Below, piece after piece: positions 26,718 through 36,102 of a stretch of 64,000 nt of DNA. The translations under genes were made by a program, and so were the position numbers. The notes below the pieces were generated by a model. It ran no database searches and was not told where the DNA came from. It saw only the letters and a program-made list of their open reading frames with translations. Position 1 is the first letter of the stretch. Each line of letters starts with the position of its first letter. Location of the stretch: assembly GCF_023278185.1 (NCBI RefSeq), contig NZ_CP066356.1, positions 6,626,001-6,690,000 of the forward strand, given 5' to 3'. This DNA comes from Bradyrhizobium elkanii USDA 76 (GTDB lineage: Bacteria > Pseudomonadota > Alphaproteobacteria > Rhizobiales > Xanthobacteraceae).

Positions 26718-27932
26718 ATGAGCAAATCCACCACAATCAAAAGCGTCGAAACGCTCGCCTGCGATGCCGGGTGGCGGAATTATCACTTCGTCAAGGTGAC
26801 GACGACGGACGGGCTGGTCGGCTGGAGCGAATATGACGAGGGCTTCGGCGCGCCCGGCGTGACGGCGGCGATCGAGCGGCTGTCGGCGCGGGTGGTCGGC
26901 AAGAACGCGTTCGAGCACGAGCGGATCTATGCCGAGCTGTTCGCCGCGACGCGCCCTGCCGCCGGCGGCGTGGTGGCGCTGGCGCTAGGCGCGATCGAGA
27001 ACGCGCTGCTCGACGTCAAGGCCAAGGCGCTCGGCGTGCCCTGCTACGACCTGCTCGGCGGCAAGATCCGCGACCGCGTGCGGGTCTACTGGTCGCATTG
27101 CGCGACCTGGCGCATCAATCATCCCGACTGGTACAAGCCGGCCATCACCGATCTCGACGGCGTCAAGGCGATCGGGGCCGAGGTGCGCGAGAAGAAATTC
27201 ACGGCGATGAAGACCAACATCTTCGTCTACACCGACGGCAAGCCGCAAGGCTGGCGCCCCGGCTTCGGCTCGCCGTTCCAGCCCGAGATCAACATCGACC
27301 GCACTGTGCTGCGCAATCTGTGCATGCATCTGGAGGCGATCCGCGACGGCGCAGGGCCGGATGTCGATCTTTTGCTCGACCTCAACTTCAACGCCAAGAC
27401 CGAGGGCTATCTGAAAATCCTGCGCGCCATCGAGAAGATGGACATGTTCTGGGTCGAGATCGACACCTTCAACCCGCAGGCGCTCGGCTATATCCGCCGC
27501 CAGAGCCCGCACCCGATCTCGTCCTGCGAGACGCTGCTGGGCCTGCGCGAATTCCTGCCCTATTTCACCGAGCAAGCGATGGACGTCGCGATCATCGACA
27601 CGCCGTGGAACGGGGTCTGGCAATCGATGAAGATCGCCGCCGCCGCCGAGCATTTCGAAGTCAACGTCGCGCCGCATAATTTCTACGGCCACCTCTGCAC
27701 CATGATGAACGCGCATTTCTGCGCCGCGGTGCCGAACCTGCGCATCATGGAGACCGACATCGATCGGCTGGCCTGGGACCACGAGCTGTTCACCCACGTG
27801 CCTGAATTCGTCGACGGCAATCTCGTGATCCCGGATCGTCCGGGCTGGGGCACCGAGCCGAACGAGGAAGGCCTGCGCGCGCACCCGCCGAAGAACAAGG
27901 GCGGGCTGTTGAATTACGGGTTGAAGAAGTAG
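26718..27932 (+). CDS. enolase-superfamily enzyme, mandelate racemase/sugar-acid dehydratase type
   Basis: 404 residues, ATG after an AGGAAA site. N-terminal capping domain about 1-125, then a barrel with the KxK-region FTAMKTNIF, metal ligands Asp in LLLDLNF, Glu in FWVEIDTF and Glu in SSCETLLG, and the His/Asp dyad Asp in IIDTPWNG and His in VAPHNFYGHL. These mark the mandelate-racemase subgroup, which racemises or dehydrates sugar acids and aromatic hydroxy-acids with Mg2+. The substrate cannot be told from the motifs. It stands alone between two copies of one repeat family. Confidence 0.9.
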   Translation: MSKSTTIKSVETLACDAGWRNYHFVKVTTTDGLVGWSEYDEGFGAPGVTAAIERLSARVVGKNAFEHERIYAELFAATRPAAGGVVALALGAIENALLDVKAKALGVPCYDLLGGKIRDRVRVYWSHCATWRINHPDWYKPAITDLDGVKAIGAEVREKKFTAMKTNIFVYTDGKPQGWRPGFGSPFQPEINIDRTVLRNLCMHLEAIRDGAGPDVDLLLDLNFNAKTEGYLKILRAIEKMDMFWVEIDTFNPQALGYIRRQSPHPISSCETLLGLREFLPYFTEQAMDVAIIDTPWNGVWQSMKIAAAAEHFEVNVAPHNFYGHLCTMMNAHFCAAVPNLRIMETDIDRLAWDHELFTHVPEFVDGNLVIPDRPGWGTEPNEEGLRAHPPKNKGGLLNYGLKK

Positions 27933-27950
27933 GCGGTCAAACTGCCAGAC

Positions 27951-28060
27951 CCGTCATCCTGAGGAGCGGCGCCTTCGCCGCGTCTCGAAGGATGCACGGC
28001 CACAGTCGGGCCGTTCGCCCTTCGAGACGGCCGCTGCGCGCCCTCCTCAGGGTGACGGTG
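27951..28060. repeat. dispersed CGTCATCCTGAGG palindrome, copy 3
   Basis: CCGTCATCCTGAGGAGCGGC left and CCTCCTCAGGGTGACGGTG right, inner GTCTCGAAGGATGC / CCTTCGAGACGG arms. It lies between convergent genes (enolase-superfamily stop and binding-protein stop) and could terminate both. Confidence 0.8.
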
Positions 28061-28086
28061 ATGGAGTTGGCCGTGTACCGCCAACC

Positions 28087-29325
28087 TCAATTATCCTCGC
28101 GCACTGCCGTGAACGCGCTGTCGATCACGTCGCCGATCGGCTGCCAGGCATTGCCGTCGAACTGCACCAGCCGCATCTGCTTGATCGGGCGGAAGTCCTT
28201 CGGTCCGGTGTTGATCACGATCCCGGGCAGCGCGATCGGGCTCTGGTAGTCCTTCAGCGACGCGGCCTGCCGCATGATGTTCTCGCGCGACAAATCGTCG
28301 CCGCACTGACGCAGCACCTGCATCAGCGTATCCGCAGCGGCGTAGCCGAACACGGCGTAGATGTCGTCCTTGTCGCCGTCAGGATAATACTTGTCCATGA
28401 AGGCGAGCCACGCCTTGATCTGCGGATCGTCCTTCCAGGACGCATCGCCGGCATCCTTGAGGAACGAGGTCGAGATCACGCCCAGCGAATTCTGCAGGCC
28501 CGCCGGCCGCAGCGCGCTGGCGATCGAGGCCGACGCGTTGTCGAGGATGAACACCGGATGCCAGTCGAGGTCGGCGGCGACGCGGATCGCGCGCGCCGCG
28601 ATCGCCGGCGCGCCGTCGAACACCAGAATGTCGGCGCCGGAGTTCTTCAAAATTCCGATCTGGTTCTGGATCGCGGTCTCCGATGCGTCGAAGGCGAGAT
28701 CGGCGACGATCATGCCGGCGGTGTCGCCGAGCCCTTCCTGCAATCCCTTGAACAGGTCGCGGCCGAACTGATCGTTCTGCCAGAGCACCGCGATCTTGCG
28801 CGAGGGATAGGCCGCCTGGATGTAATTGGCGTAGATCCGCCCCTCGGCGCGGAAGGTCGGCTGCCAGCCCATGGTCCAGGGAAAAGTCACAGGATGCGCC
28901 CACGCCTCGTCGCCGGAGGCGACGAACAGCTGCGGCACCTTGTTCTCGTTGAGGTACTTCCGGACCGCGAGATTGCTCGGTGTGCCGAACGAGCCGAACA
29001 TCAACAGCACGTCCTGCTTCTCGACGAGATCGCGGGTCTGCTCCATCGCGGTCTTCGGATTGGAGCTGTCATCGACCGAGACGAACCTGACCTTGCGGCC
29101 GTTGATGCCGCCATGCTCGTTGACCATGTCGAAATAGGCCGCCTCCGCCCGCCCGATGGTCGCGAACGCGGCCAGCGGCCCGGTGTAGGGCATGACGTTG
29201 CCGATGCGGATCTCGTTGCCGGCCGCCGTCTGCGCCTGCTGCGCGCGCAACGGCGCCGCCGCGAGGACAGCTGCGAGGACGAGGGATATCGAAAGCGCAG
29301 TTTGTCTTTTTGTTTGCATCAACAT
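28087..29325 (-). CDS. branched-chain-type (LivK family) ABC substrate-binding protein
   Basis: About 412 residues from the ATG at 29325 (the ATG at 29319 is an alternative). Sec signal peptide (SISLVLAAVLAAAPLRAQ), then the type I periplasmic fold: IRIGNVMPYTGPLAAFATIG, VRFVSVDDSSNPKTAMEQTRD, DVLLMFGSFGTPSN and VAVLWQNDQFGRD. Binds amino acids, amides or aromatic acids (family knowledge). No Liv permease or ATPase genes are adjacent, so it must use a distant transporter. It is downstream of hyuAB on the same strand across a repeat-filled gap. Confidence 0.9.
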   Translation of the reverse strand: MLMQTKRQTALSISLVLAAVLAAAPLRAQQAQTAAGNEIRIGNVMPYTGPLAAFATIGRAEAAYFDMVNEHGGINGRKVRFVSVDDSSNPKTAMEQTRDLVEKQDVLLMFGSFGTPSNLAVRKYLNENKVPQLFVASGDEAWAHPVTFPWTMGWQPTFRAEGRIYANYIQAAYPSRKIAVLWQNDQFGRDLFKGLQEGLGDTAGMIVADLAFDASETAIQNQIGILKNSGADILVFDGAPAIAARAIRVAADLDWHPVFILDNASASIASALRPAGLQNSLGVISTSFLKDAGDASWKDDPQIKAWLAFMDKYYPDGDKDDIYAVFGYAAADTLMQVLRQCGDDLSRENIMRQAASLKDYQSPIALPGIVINTGPKDFRPIKQMRLVQFDGNAWQPIGDVIDSAFTAVREDN

Positions 29326-29498
29326 CGCCACAAACGCCGGCGGCTGGCCGGCGCTCCTCCCGAGCGAGCGGAGTTTATCGCCCAAGCCAATGCCGGAAAA
29401 ATGAAATGTTGATGGCGGAGGCAGGCCTTCTTTCACCCCCCGCAAGCGCAGGGCAATCGCATATGGCAGCGAAAAGCTTGGCGGCGCTATTTCCACAT

Positions 29499-29585
29499 CG
29501 TCATGGCCGGGCTTGTCCCGGCCATCCACGTCTTTTTCGCGCGGAAACCAAGACGTGGATGCCCGGCACAAGGCCGGGCATGACG
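29499..29585. repeat. dispersed CGTCATGGCCGGGC palindrome
   Basis: CGTCATGGCCGGGCTTG at the left and GGCCGGGCATGACG at the right, with CCACGTCTT / AAGACGTGG inner arms. A different family from the GTCATCCTGAGG repeats, also familiar from Bradyrhizobium intergenic DNA. Confidence 0.75.
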
Positions 29586-29618
29586 AGTCTGTGGAGGGAT
29601 CGAGCGCACATGCGATAG

Positions 29619-29652
29619 CCCTCCCCCGCAAGCGGGAGAGGGAGCGCAGTTC
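29619..29652. repeat. short CTCCCCCGCAAGCGGGAG hairpin
   Basis: Perfect small hairpin just 3' of the HyuA stop at 29664, same family as 14470-14501. Probable transcript end or processing site for the hyuAB messenger. Confidence 0.6.
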
Positions 29653-29663
29653 CCGCATGGCGA

Positions 29664-31703
29664 TCAGCGCAGTGTTATGTCGAGCCAGCCGAGCGGGTTG
29701 ACGGCGACGCGGTCGCCGCTGTCGACCAGGACGGTCGTGGTTTCGGCCTCAATGATCGCAGGACCGGCCAGCGCTTGACCTGGCTTGAGATCGTCGAGCG
29801 CGTAGACCGGCACCTCGCGCCATGCACCGAACCAGGCCTGCCGCTTGCCGCGCGGCGCGCAGGGCGCAGCCGAGCTGGCCTTTCCGGCATCACTGCTGCC
29901 GCGCGCCACCTTGCCGACCGCGGCGACGCGGGCGTTGACGAACACCACCTCCTGGCCGCGCGAGGCATAGGTGTAGAGCTCCTCGTGGCGGCGATGGAAG
30001 CGCTCCTCGATCTGCGCCACCAGGTCGGCGGCGCCGAGATCGAGCTCGCCGAGCGGGACGTCGATCTCGAACACCTGCTCGCCATAGCGCATCTCGGCCG
30101 AGCGCTCGATGGCGATGTCGCCCTTGAACCAGTCGCGCAGCCGGCCGGCGGCCTGCGCCTCCAGCCCGGCGAACAGCGCCCTCACCTCATCGGCGGAAAT
30201 CCGGCCCGTGCCGTAATGGGTGCGGCTGACCTCGTAGCGCAGATCGCTGGTCAGCATGCCCCAGGCCGATAGGACGGATGCGACCGTCGGCACGATGATG
30301 CGCTTGATCTCGAGTTCGCGCGCGACTTCGGCGGCGTGCATGCCGGCGGCGCCGCCGAAGCTGAGCAGCGCGAATTTGCGGGGATCGACGCCGCGGCGCA
30401 GCGTCATCAGACGGATGCCGTCGGCCATCTTCAGATTGATCATCTTGTAGATGCCGGCGGCAGCCTCGATCCGCGACAGCTCGAGCGCTGCGGCGATCCG
30501 GTCCACCGCCGCTTCCGACGCCGCACGGTCGAGCGGCCGCGCACCGCCCATGAAGGCCGCGGCATCGAGATAGCCGAGCACGACATTGGCATCGGTGATG
30601 GTGGCGGCCGTGCCGCCATTGCCGTAGCAGGCCGGCCCCGGCACCGAGCCCGCGCTCTCCGGCCCGACCCGCAGCGTGCGGCCGCCGTCGACGCTCGCAA
30701 TCGAGCCGCCGCCGGCGGCGATGCTGGCGATATCGAGGCTGCGCAGCGCAATGCGCTGGCCGGCGAGCATGCCGTCCGCCGACAGCGAGGCCTGGCCATC
30801 TGCGATCAGCGAGATGTCGGTCGAGGTGCCGCCCATGTCGAACGGCACGAGATCGGGAATTCCGAGAAGATCCGCGCAGCGGCGGCTGCCGGAGATGCCG
30901 CCGGCCGGCCCCGACAGCACCGTGCCCGCGGCGAGCCGCGAGGCTTCCTCCACCGGCGCCATGCCGCCATGCGACAGCACGACGAACAGCGAGCCCGCAA
31001 AGCCGGCTTCCGCGAGGCTGCGCTCCAGATTGGTGAGATAGCGCCGCACCGTCGGCGCGACATAGGCGTTCACGATCGTGGTCGAGACGCGCTCATATTC
31101 CTTGATCTGCGGCAGCACGTCGCTCGAACGCGACACGCTGACGTCGGGCAGCTCCTTGGCGAGCTGCTCGGCGGCGGCAAGCTCATGCGCCGGGTTGAGA
31201 TAGGCGTGCAGGAAGCAGACCGCGACCGAATTCGCACCCGAGCGTTTCACCTCGGCGATGACATCGCCGAGCGCTGTGGCATCGAGCGCGACCGCGGCGC
31301 TGCCGTCGGCCTTCAGCCGCTCGCGCACGCCAAAGCGGCGCTCGCGCGGCACCAGCGGCTCCGGCGGCGGCGTGCGCAGATCGTAGCGATCCGGCTTCAG
31401 CCCTTCGCGCATCTCGACGACATCGCGGTGTCCCTCGGTGGTCAAGAGCGCAACCCTCGCGCCCTTGCGCTCGAGCAGCGCATTGGTCGCAACCGTCGTG
31501 CCGTGCACCAGGCGATCGGTCGCGGCGAGCATCGCCGTGCGCGTCACGCCGAGCCGGCGCGCCAGCTCTTCCAGTCCCGCCATGACGCCGATCGACTGAT
31601 CGGCCGGCGTGGACGGCGATTTCGCAAAAACCGTGCGCCCGGTTTTGTCAGTTGCAACCAGGTCGGTGTAAGTGCCGCCGACGTCGACCCCAATCGTATA
31701 CAT
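29664..31703 (-). CDS. hydantoinase/oxoprolinase subunit A (HyuA family)
   Basis: 679 residues from the ATG at 31703 (MYTIGVDVGGTYTDLVATD). N-terminal HyuA_N domain about 1-180 with actin-like phosphate loop DVGGTYTD, central catalytic domain about 200-490 (PFDMGGTSTDISLI), and C-terminal domain to 679. ATP-dependent opening of a hydantoin, oxoproline or acetone-type substrate together with subunit B. Seven bases separate it from the HyuB stop, so the two are co-translated. Confidence 0.93.
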   Translation of the reverse strand: MYTIGVDVGGTYTDLVATDKTGRTVFAKSPSTPADQSIGVMAGLEELARRLGVTRTAMLAATDRLVHGTTVATNALLERKGARVALLTTEGHRDVVEMREGLKPDRYDLRTPPPEPLVPRERRFGVRERLKADGSAAVALDATALGDVIAEVKRSGANSVAVCFLHAYLNPAHELAAAEQLAKELPDVSVSRSSDVLPQIKEYERVSTTIVNAYVAPTVRRYLTNLERSLAEAGFAGSLFVVLSHGGMAPVEEASRLAAGTVLSGPAGGISGSRRCADLLGIPDLVPFDMGGTSTDISLIADGQASLSADGMLAGQRIALRSLDIASIAAGGGSIASVDGGRTLRVGPESAGSVPGPACYGNGGTAATITDANVVLGYLDAAAFMGGARPLDRAASEAAVDRIAAALELSRIEAAAGIYKMINLKMADGIRLMTLRRGVDPRKFALLSFGGAAGMHAAEVARELEIKRIIVPTVASVLSAWGMLTSDLRYEVSRTHYGTGRISADEVRALFAGLEAQAAGRLRDWFKGDIAIERSAEMRYGEQVFEIDVPLGELDLGAADLVAQIEERFHRRHEELYTYASRGQEVVFVNARVAAVGKVARGSSDAGKASSAAPCAPRGKRQAWFGAWREVPVYALDDLKPGQALAGPAIIEAETTTVLVDSGDRVAVNPLGWLDITLR

Positions 31704-31710
31704 CGCTGCT

Positions 31711-33363
31711 CTACACCGCTTTCGAAACCAAACCTTGCGCAAGATCGCGCGCCCGCGCTTCCGCGGAGCGCTTCTCGGGTGGCCCCCAGCCGCCGCCGCC
31801 GGAGGAGCGGATCTCGAGGCAGTCGCCGGGGCGCAGCTCGATGCCGACTTCTTTCGTCTTCAGGACGCGCGGCTCGCGTCCTTCCGAGAGCAGCCGGTAG
31901 TGGTGCGGCTTGCCGTCTTTGCCGCCGAGCATGCCGCAGGGACCATGGCGCGCACCGTCGCCGGCGGTGTTGCCCTTGGCCGGCTTCTGCGTCTCCAGCA
32001 CCATGTCGAGCGCCACGCCGAGCCCGCCGCGATGCTGGCCGTCGCCGCCGGAGTCCGGCCGGAATTCGTGCTGGCGGAAATGCAGGGGGAAGCGCACTTC
32101 GGCAACCTCGATGCTGCCGAATTTGAGCCCGCCGACCGAGTGCCATTCGCCGATCGACGAATAGCCGTCGCCGCCCGGCGATGCGCCGCCGCCGGGCCGA
32201 GCCTGGAACATGTGCCAGATGAAATTCCGTCCGTTGCGCGGGTCCTCGCCCTGGATCGCGATGCGGAATCTGCGGCCCCACCCGCCCATCACGCGATCCG
32301 GACAGGACGCCGACATCGCCTTGATGATGGCTTCGACGATCTCGTTGGAGGGATGGCTGGTGCACAAGGTGACGGGACGGCCGGGATCGGCCCAGACGAT
32401 CGTGCCCTGCTTCGCCACCACTTTCAGCGGCCGCAGCGCGCCGGTGTTCTTGGGAATGTCGGCGTCGATCAGATAGGCGAAGGCCATCGCGACCGCGGCC
32501 TGCATGTTGGCATGTGAGGAATTGACGAAGCTGGTCGACTGCGGATCGGAGCCGGTGAGATCGACCTCGATGTCACTGCCCTTCTTCGTCACCTTGGCGG
32601 CGATCTTGATGTCGGTGCGGCCGTGGCCGTCATCGTCGAGCAGCGCCTCGCCGTAGAATACGCCGTCCTTCCAGGCGGACACCACGGCGCGGGCCTGCTG
32701 CTCGGTCGCGTCCAAGATCGCCTCGATCGCGGCTTCGACCGTCTCCGCGCCGAACTCGCTGAACAGTTTGGAGACGCGGCGTTCACCGAGATGCGCGGCT
32801 CCGAGCATCGCCGCGAGGTCGCCGCGGAATTCACGGGGGTTGCGGATGTTCAAAGCCAGCAGATCGAGCAGGTCCTCGCGCGGCTTGCCGGCCTCGTAGA
32901 GCTTGATCGGCGGAATGCGAATGCCTTCCTGATAGATCTCGGTGGCGGCCGGATTGTAGGCGCCGTGGGTGGCGCCGCCGATGTCGCTCTGATGCGCGCG
33001 CACGATGGTCCAGAGCAGCCTTTTTCCCCCGTCGAATACCGGCACAAAGGCGGTGAGATCGGGCAGATGGCTGCCGCCCTGATAGGGATCGTTGAGCAGG
33101 ATGACGTCGCCGGGCGCGACATCCTTGAAGCGCTCCTCGACCGCGAGCGTCGCCCAGGGCAAGGCGCCGACATGAACCGGAATGTGGTCGGCCTGCGCGA
33201 TCAGCCGCCCGTTGGTGTCGCAAATCGCCAGCGAAAAATCGCGGCTGGAATTGAGGATCTGCGAATAGGAAGTGCGAAGCATCGCTTCGCCCATCTCCTT
33301 CACGATCGACGACAGGCGGTGCTGGACGACGGAGCGGGTGATCGGATCGATCTTGGCGGACAT
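31711..33363 (-). CDS. hydantoinase/oxoprolinase subunit B (HyuB family)
   Basis: 550 residues. HyuB pattern along the chain: SSIVKEMGEAMLRTSYS, GDVILLNDPYQGGSHLPD, VRAHQSDIGG with the His/Asp metal ligands, and the C-terminal RSSGGGGWGPP. Length is normal for stand-alone subunit B. First gene of the hyuBA unit, reading away from the DUF305/ECF operon; its promoter lies in 33364-33640. Confidence 0.93.
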   Translation of the reverse strand: MSAKIDPITRSVVQHRLSSIVKEMGEAMLRTSYSQILNSSRDFSLAICDTNGRLIAQADHIPVHVGALPWATLAVEERFKDVAPGDVILLNDPYQGGSHLPDLTAFVPVFDGGKRLLWTIVRAHQSDIGGATHGAYNPAATEIYQEGIRIPPIKLYEAGKPREDLLDLLALNIRNPREFRGDLAAMLGAAHLGERRVSKLFSEFGAETVEAAIEAILDATEQQARAVVSAWKDGVFYGEALLDDDGHGRTDIKIAAKVTKKGSDIEVDLTGSDPQSTSFVNSSHANMQAAVAMAFAYLIDADIPKNTGALRPLKVVAKQGTIVWADPGRPVTLCTSHPSNEIVEAIIKAMSASCPDRVMGGWGRRFRIAIQGEDPRNGRNFIWHMFQARPGGGASPGGDGYSSIGEWHSVGGLKFGSIEVAEVRFPLHFRQHEFRPDSGGDGQHRGGLGVALDMVLETQKPAKGNTAGDGARHGPCGMLGGKDGKPHHYRLLSEGREPRVLKTKEVGIELRPGDCLEIRSSGGGGWGPPEKRSAEARARDLAQGLVSKAV

Positions 33364-33493
33364 TTTTGCCCTTGTGGGCGCATGGGATTGCGCAGAGAGG
33401 ACCGGGAACCGGTCGATCGGGACCGGATTTCCTCTTATAGCCAGCGGCTCGCCGTTCGCAAATCGGGCCGGTTCGGCCGGACCGGACCATTCC

Positions 33494-33517
33494 GTCGATC
33501 AGCAAGTCGTGATCGAC
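33494..33517. promoter_or_regulatory. perfect 8-bp-arm inverted repeat in divergent promoter
   Basis: GTCGATCA (33494-33501), spacer of 8, TGATCGAC (33510-33517). It lies 131 bases from the HyuB start and 124 bases from the DUF305 start, midway in a divergent region, so it could serve either operon as an operator. No regulator with known specificity for it is adjacent. Confidence 0.4.
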
Positions 33518-33640
33518 AGGAAGCGACCTGGCGACGGAATAGAACTCGCGCTGCTGCGTCCCACCCATGCAAGCCGGCCCCGAGGCCCAATGCCGAGGCC
33601 GGACCGCTCGGGCTTCCCCGACAACTCCCAGGGTGACGCA

Positions 33641-34108
33641 ATGCTTCCTCGATTCCTCAGACCCGGCCTCGCGCCGCTCGCCGCGGCTGCGCTGCTCGCC
33701 GTCGCCGCCGCGGCTGCGTTCGCGCATGACGACCATCATCCGGCCCAGAGCGCACAGACGGCCGAAGAGAGCGCCTTCCTCGCCGAAAACGATGCGGCGA
33801 TGACCAAGATGATGAACGACATGGCGGCCAAGCCGAGCGGCGATATCGATCGCGACTTCGTCGCGATGATGGCGCCGCATCATCAAGGCGCGATCGACAT
33901 GGCGGTGATCGAACTCCGCTACGGCAAGAACGAGCAGCTGCGCCGGATCGCGCAGGAAATCATCGTCGAGCAACGGCAGGAGATCGACGCCATGAAGCTC
34001 GCGATCGGCGATCCGGTCACGGCGTCCGCGCCCGCCCCGACGCAGCCGGGCCCGGCGCCCGCCGCCGCTCACGATCATATGAACATGTCCCACGGAATGA
34101 AGAACTAG
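33641..34108 (+). CDS. DUF305 exported protein, His/Met-rich
   Basis: 155 residues with a Sec signal peptide (cleavage after about residue 28, AFA). The mature protein starts HDDHH, contains the DUF305 hallmark MMAPHHQGAIDMA (His80-His81) in a ferritin-like helical bundle, and ends HDHMNMSHGMKN. The His/Met-rich ends suggest copper or another metal ligand in the periplasm (inference). First gene of an operon with a beta-propeller, an ECF sigma factor and its anti-sigma; 12 bases to the next gene. Confidence 0.88.
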   Translation: MLPRFLRPGLAPLAAAALLAVAAAAAFAHDDHHPAQSAQTAEESAFLAENDAAMTKMMNDMAAKPSGDIDRDFVAMMAPHHQGAIDMAVIELRYGKNEQLRRIAQEIIVEQRQEIDAMKLAIGDPVTASAPAPTQPGPAPAAAHDHMNMSHGMKN

Positions 34109-34120
34109 GAGTTTGGAGCG

Positions 34121-35578
34121 ATGAACCGTCATATCCTGAAAAGCCTGCTGGCCACGACCGTGCTGGCGATGTCGAGTTCCGCCTTCGCCGGCCAGGCGCC
34201 GGGCGCTGCATCTGCGCCCGACATTCCGATCAGCCATCACGACCGCGTCTACGCCGCCGAGCAGTTCTCGAACACGGTGTCGGTCACCGACCCGGTCGAC
34301 AACAAGCTGCTCGGCGTGATCCGGCTCGGCGACCCGCAGCCGGGCAATTTCAGTCCGCTCTACAAGGGCCAGGTGCTGGTCCACGGCATGGGCTATTCGC
34401 CCGACCACCGCACGCTCGCCGTGGTCTCGATCGGCTCGAACTCGGTGAGCTTCATCGACACGGCGACCAGCTCGGTCAAGCACGTCACCTATATCGGGCG
34501 GTCGCCGCACGAGGCGTTCTTCACGCCCGACGGCAAGGAAGTCTGGGTCACCGTGCGCGGCGAGAACTACATCTCGGTCATCGACGCGCAGAGCTTCAAG
34601 GAAACGACGCGCATCGAGGTGCCCGCGGGACCCGGCATGCAGATCTTCTCGCCCGACGGCAAGTACGGCTACATCTGTTCGTCGTTCAATCCGGAGACTG
34701 ACGTGGTGTCGGTCGCAGACCATCAGATCGTTGCGAAAGTGAAGCAGGAGAGCCCGTTCTGCCCGAACATCGCGGCGACCCCGGATGGCGACCAGGTGTG
34801 GTTCACGCTGAAGGATGTCGGCCGGACGCAGGTGTTCAACGCCAAGCCGCCGTTCAACCCGATCAAGACCATCGACACCGGCCCGATCACCAACCACGTC
34901 AATTTCGCCAGGACCTCAAAGGGGACCTTCGCCTATGTGACCATCGGCGGCACCAACGAGGTCAAGGTGTTTCGAACCGATGATTTCTCGCAAGTCGCGA
35001 CCATCCCCGTCGGCAATCTGCCGCACGGCGTCTGGCCGTCCGGCGACGGCACGCGGATCTATGTCGGTCTCGAAAATGCCGACGCGCTGGCCGCGATCGA
35101 CACCGCGACCAACAAGGTGATCGCCAACATCCCGATCGGCCAGGCGCCGCAGGCTATCGCGTATGTGCCGAACGCCGCACCAAATCCGGATGACCGCCAG
35201 AACCTGCAAGGTCTCGGCGTCGCCGGCCAGGCCGCTCACCTCGCGCTCGCACCGAAAAAGGAAGCCAAGGGCGAGAAGCCGCCGACCAGCGTCTCGCTGT
35301 TCGATCAGGGGCTGATCCAGGTGCTGCAGGCTTCCGTGACCGGGCTCGAGCCGAAGCAGCGCTACGTGCTGGGATTGGCCGAACACGCCGACGGCGGCGG
35401 CATGGTGGAGCCGCTGGCAGCCTTCATGACCAATCCGGCCGGCTCCGCGATCGTCAACGCGGCCGGCCCGATCCGGCAGATCGTGCAGAGCGCGGCCAGG
35501 ACCGAGCGGCGCTACCTCGTCATCGCATCCGGCGAACCGGCGAAACTCGGCGCGGTCGTGCAGGTACAAGCGCCATGA
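34121..35578 (+). CDS. exported YVTN-type beta-propeller protein
   Basis: 485 residues, strong GGAG site, signal peptide ending SSSAFA. Repeated propeller blades such as VYAAEQFSNTVSVTDPVD, VWVTVRGENYISVIDAQ, TFAYVTIGGTNEVKVFRTDD and RIYVGLENADALAAIDTATN, about 45 residues each, fill residues 40-350. The C-terminal 130 residues form a separate domain. Periplasmic binding or sensing scaffold (family-level). Its stop overlaps the sigma-factor start by four bases, so the exported pair and the regulator are made together. Confidence 0.88.
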   Translation: MNRHILKSLLATTVLAMSSSAFAGQAPGAASAPDIPISHHDRVYAAEQFSNTVSVTDPVDNKLLGVIRLGDPQPGNFSPLYKGQVLVHGMGYSPDHRTLAVVSIGSNSVSFIDTATSSVKHVTYIGRSPHEAFFTPDGKEVWVTVRGENYISVIDAQSFKETTRIEVPAGPGMQIFSPDGKYGYICSSFNPETDVVSVADHQIVAKVKQESPFCPNIAATPDGDQVWFTLKDVGRTQVFNAKPPFNPIKTIDTGPITNHVNFARTSKGTFAYVTIGGTNEVKVFRTDDFSQVATIPVGNLPHGVWPSGDGTRIYVGLENADALAAIDTATNKVIANIPIGQAPQAIAYVPNAAPNPDDRQNLQGLGVAGQAAHLALAPKKEAKGEKPPTSVSLFDQGLIQVLQASVTGLEPKQRYVLGLAEHADGGGMVEPLAAFMTNPAGSAIVNAAGPIRQIVQSAARTERRYLVIASGEPAKLGAVVQVQAP

Positions 35579-36102
35579 GCGACATGCTGCACCTGGTCGA
35601 GCCGCTGATACCCGCCTTGCGGCGGTATGCGCGGGCCCTGGTCCGCGACCACGCGGCGGCCGACGACCTGGTGCAGGATTGCCTGGAACGCGCCGTCATC
35701 CACTGGGAGCAGCGGCGGTCGGACAATCCGCGCCCGTGGCTGTTCGCGATCCTGCATAATCTCGCCATCAACCAGTTTCGCCGAGCAACGGTGCGCGGCG
35801 TTCATGTCGCGATCGACGAAACCAACGAGGGTTCGTTCGGCCAGGAAGCGGCGCAGGAGCACAAGGTCATGTATCGCGACGTCATGGCGAAGCTTGCCAA
35901 GCTTCCGCATGACCAGCGCGCAGTCCTGCTGCTCATCGGCGTCGAGGATTTGTCCTACGCCGATGCCGCGAAGGTGCTTGGCGTGCCCATTGGCACGGTG
36001 ATGTCACGCCTCGCGCGCGCCCGCGAGCGGCTGCATCACGAACTGGAAGGGACGCCCGGCGACCTGGATCATAATGTCGTGCAATTGCGGAACAAGACAT
36101 GA
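35575..36102 (+). CDS. ECF RNA polymerase sigma factor
   Basis: 175 residues. Sigma region 2 about 10-75 (DHAAADDLVQDCLERAV, PWLFAILHNLAINQFRR) and region 4 about 110-160 (LPHDQRAVLLLIGVEDLSY, then VPIGTVMSRLARARERL). Four-base overlaps on both sides (ATGA) link it to the propeller and the anti-sigma genes. It should direct transcription of a small regulon when released; no matching promoter could be fixed upstream of the operon. Confidence 0.93.
   Translation: MSDMLHLVEPLIPALRRYARALVRDHAAADDLVQDCLERAVIHWEQRRSDNPRPWLFAILHNLAINQFRRATVRGVHVAIDETNEGSFGQEAAQEHKVMYRDVMAKLAKLPHDQRAVLLLIGVEDLSYADAAKVLGVPIGTVMSRLARARERLHHELEGTPGDLDHNVVQLRNKT

Noticed and set aside
33405..33430. GGAACC as an ECF sigma -35 element
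   Set aside because: No matching -10 element at the expected 16-17 base spacing; the match is too short to stand alone.
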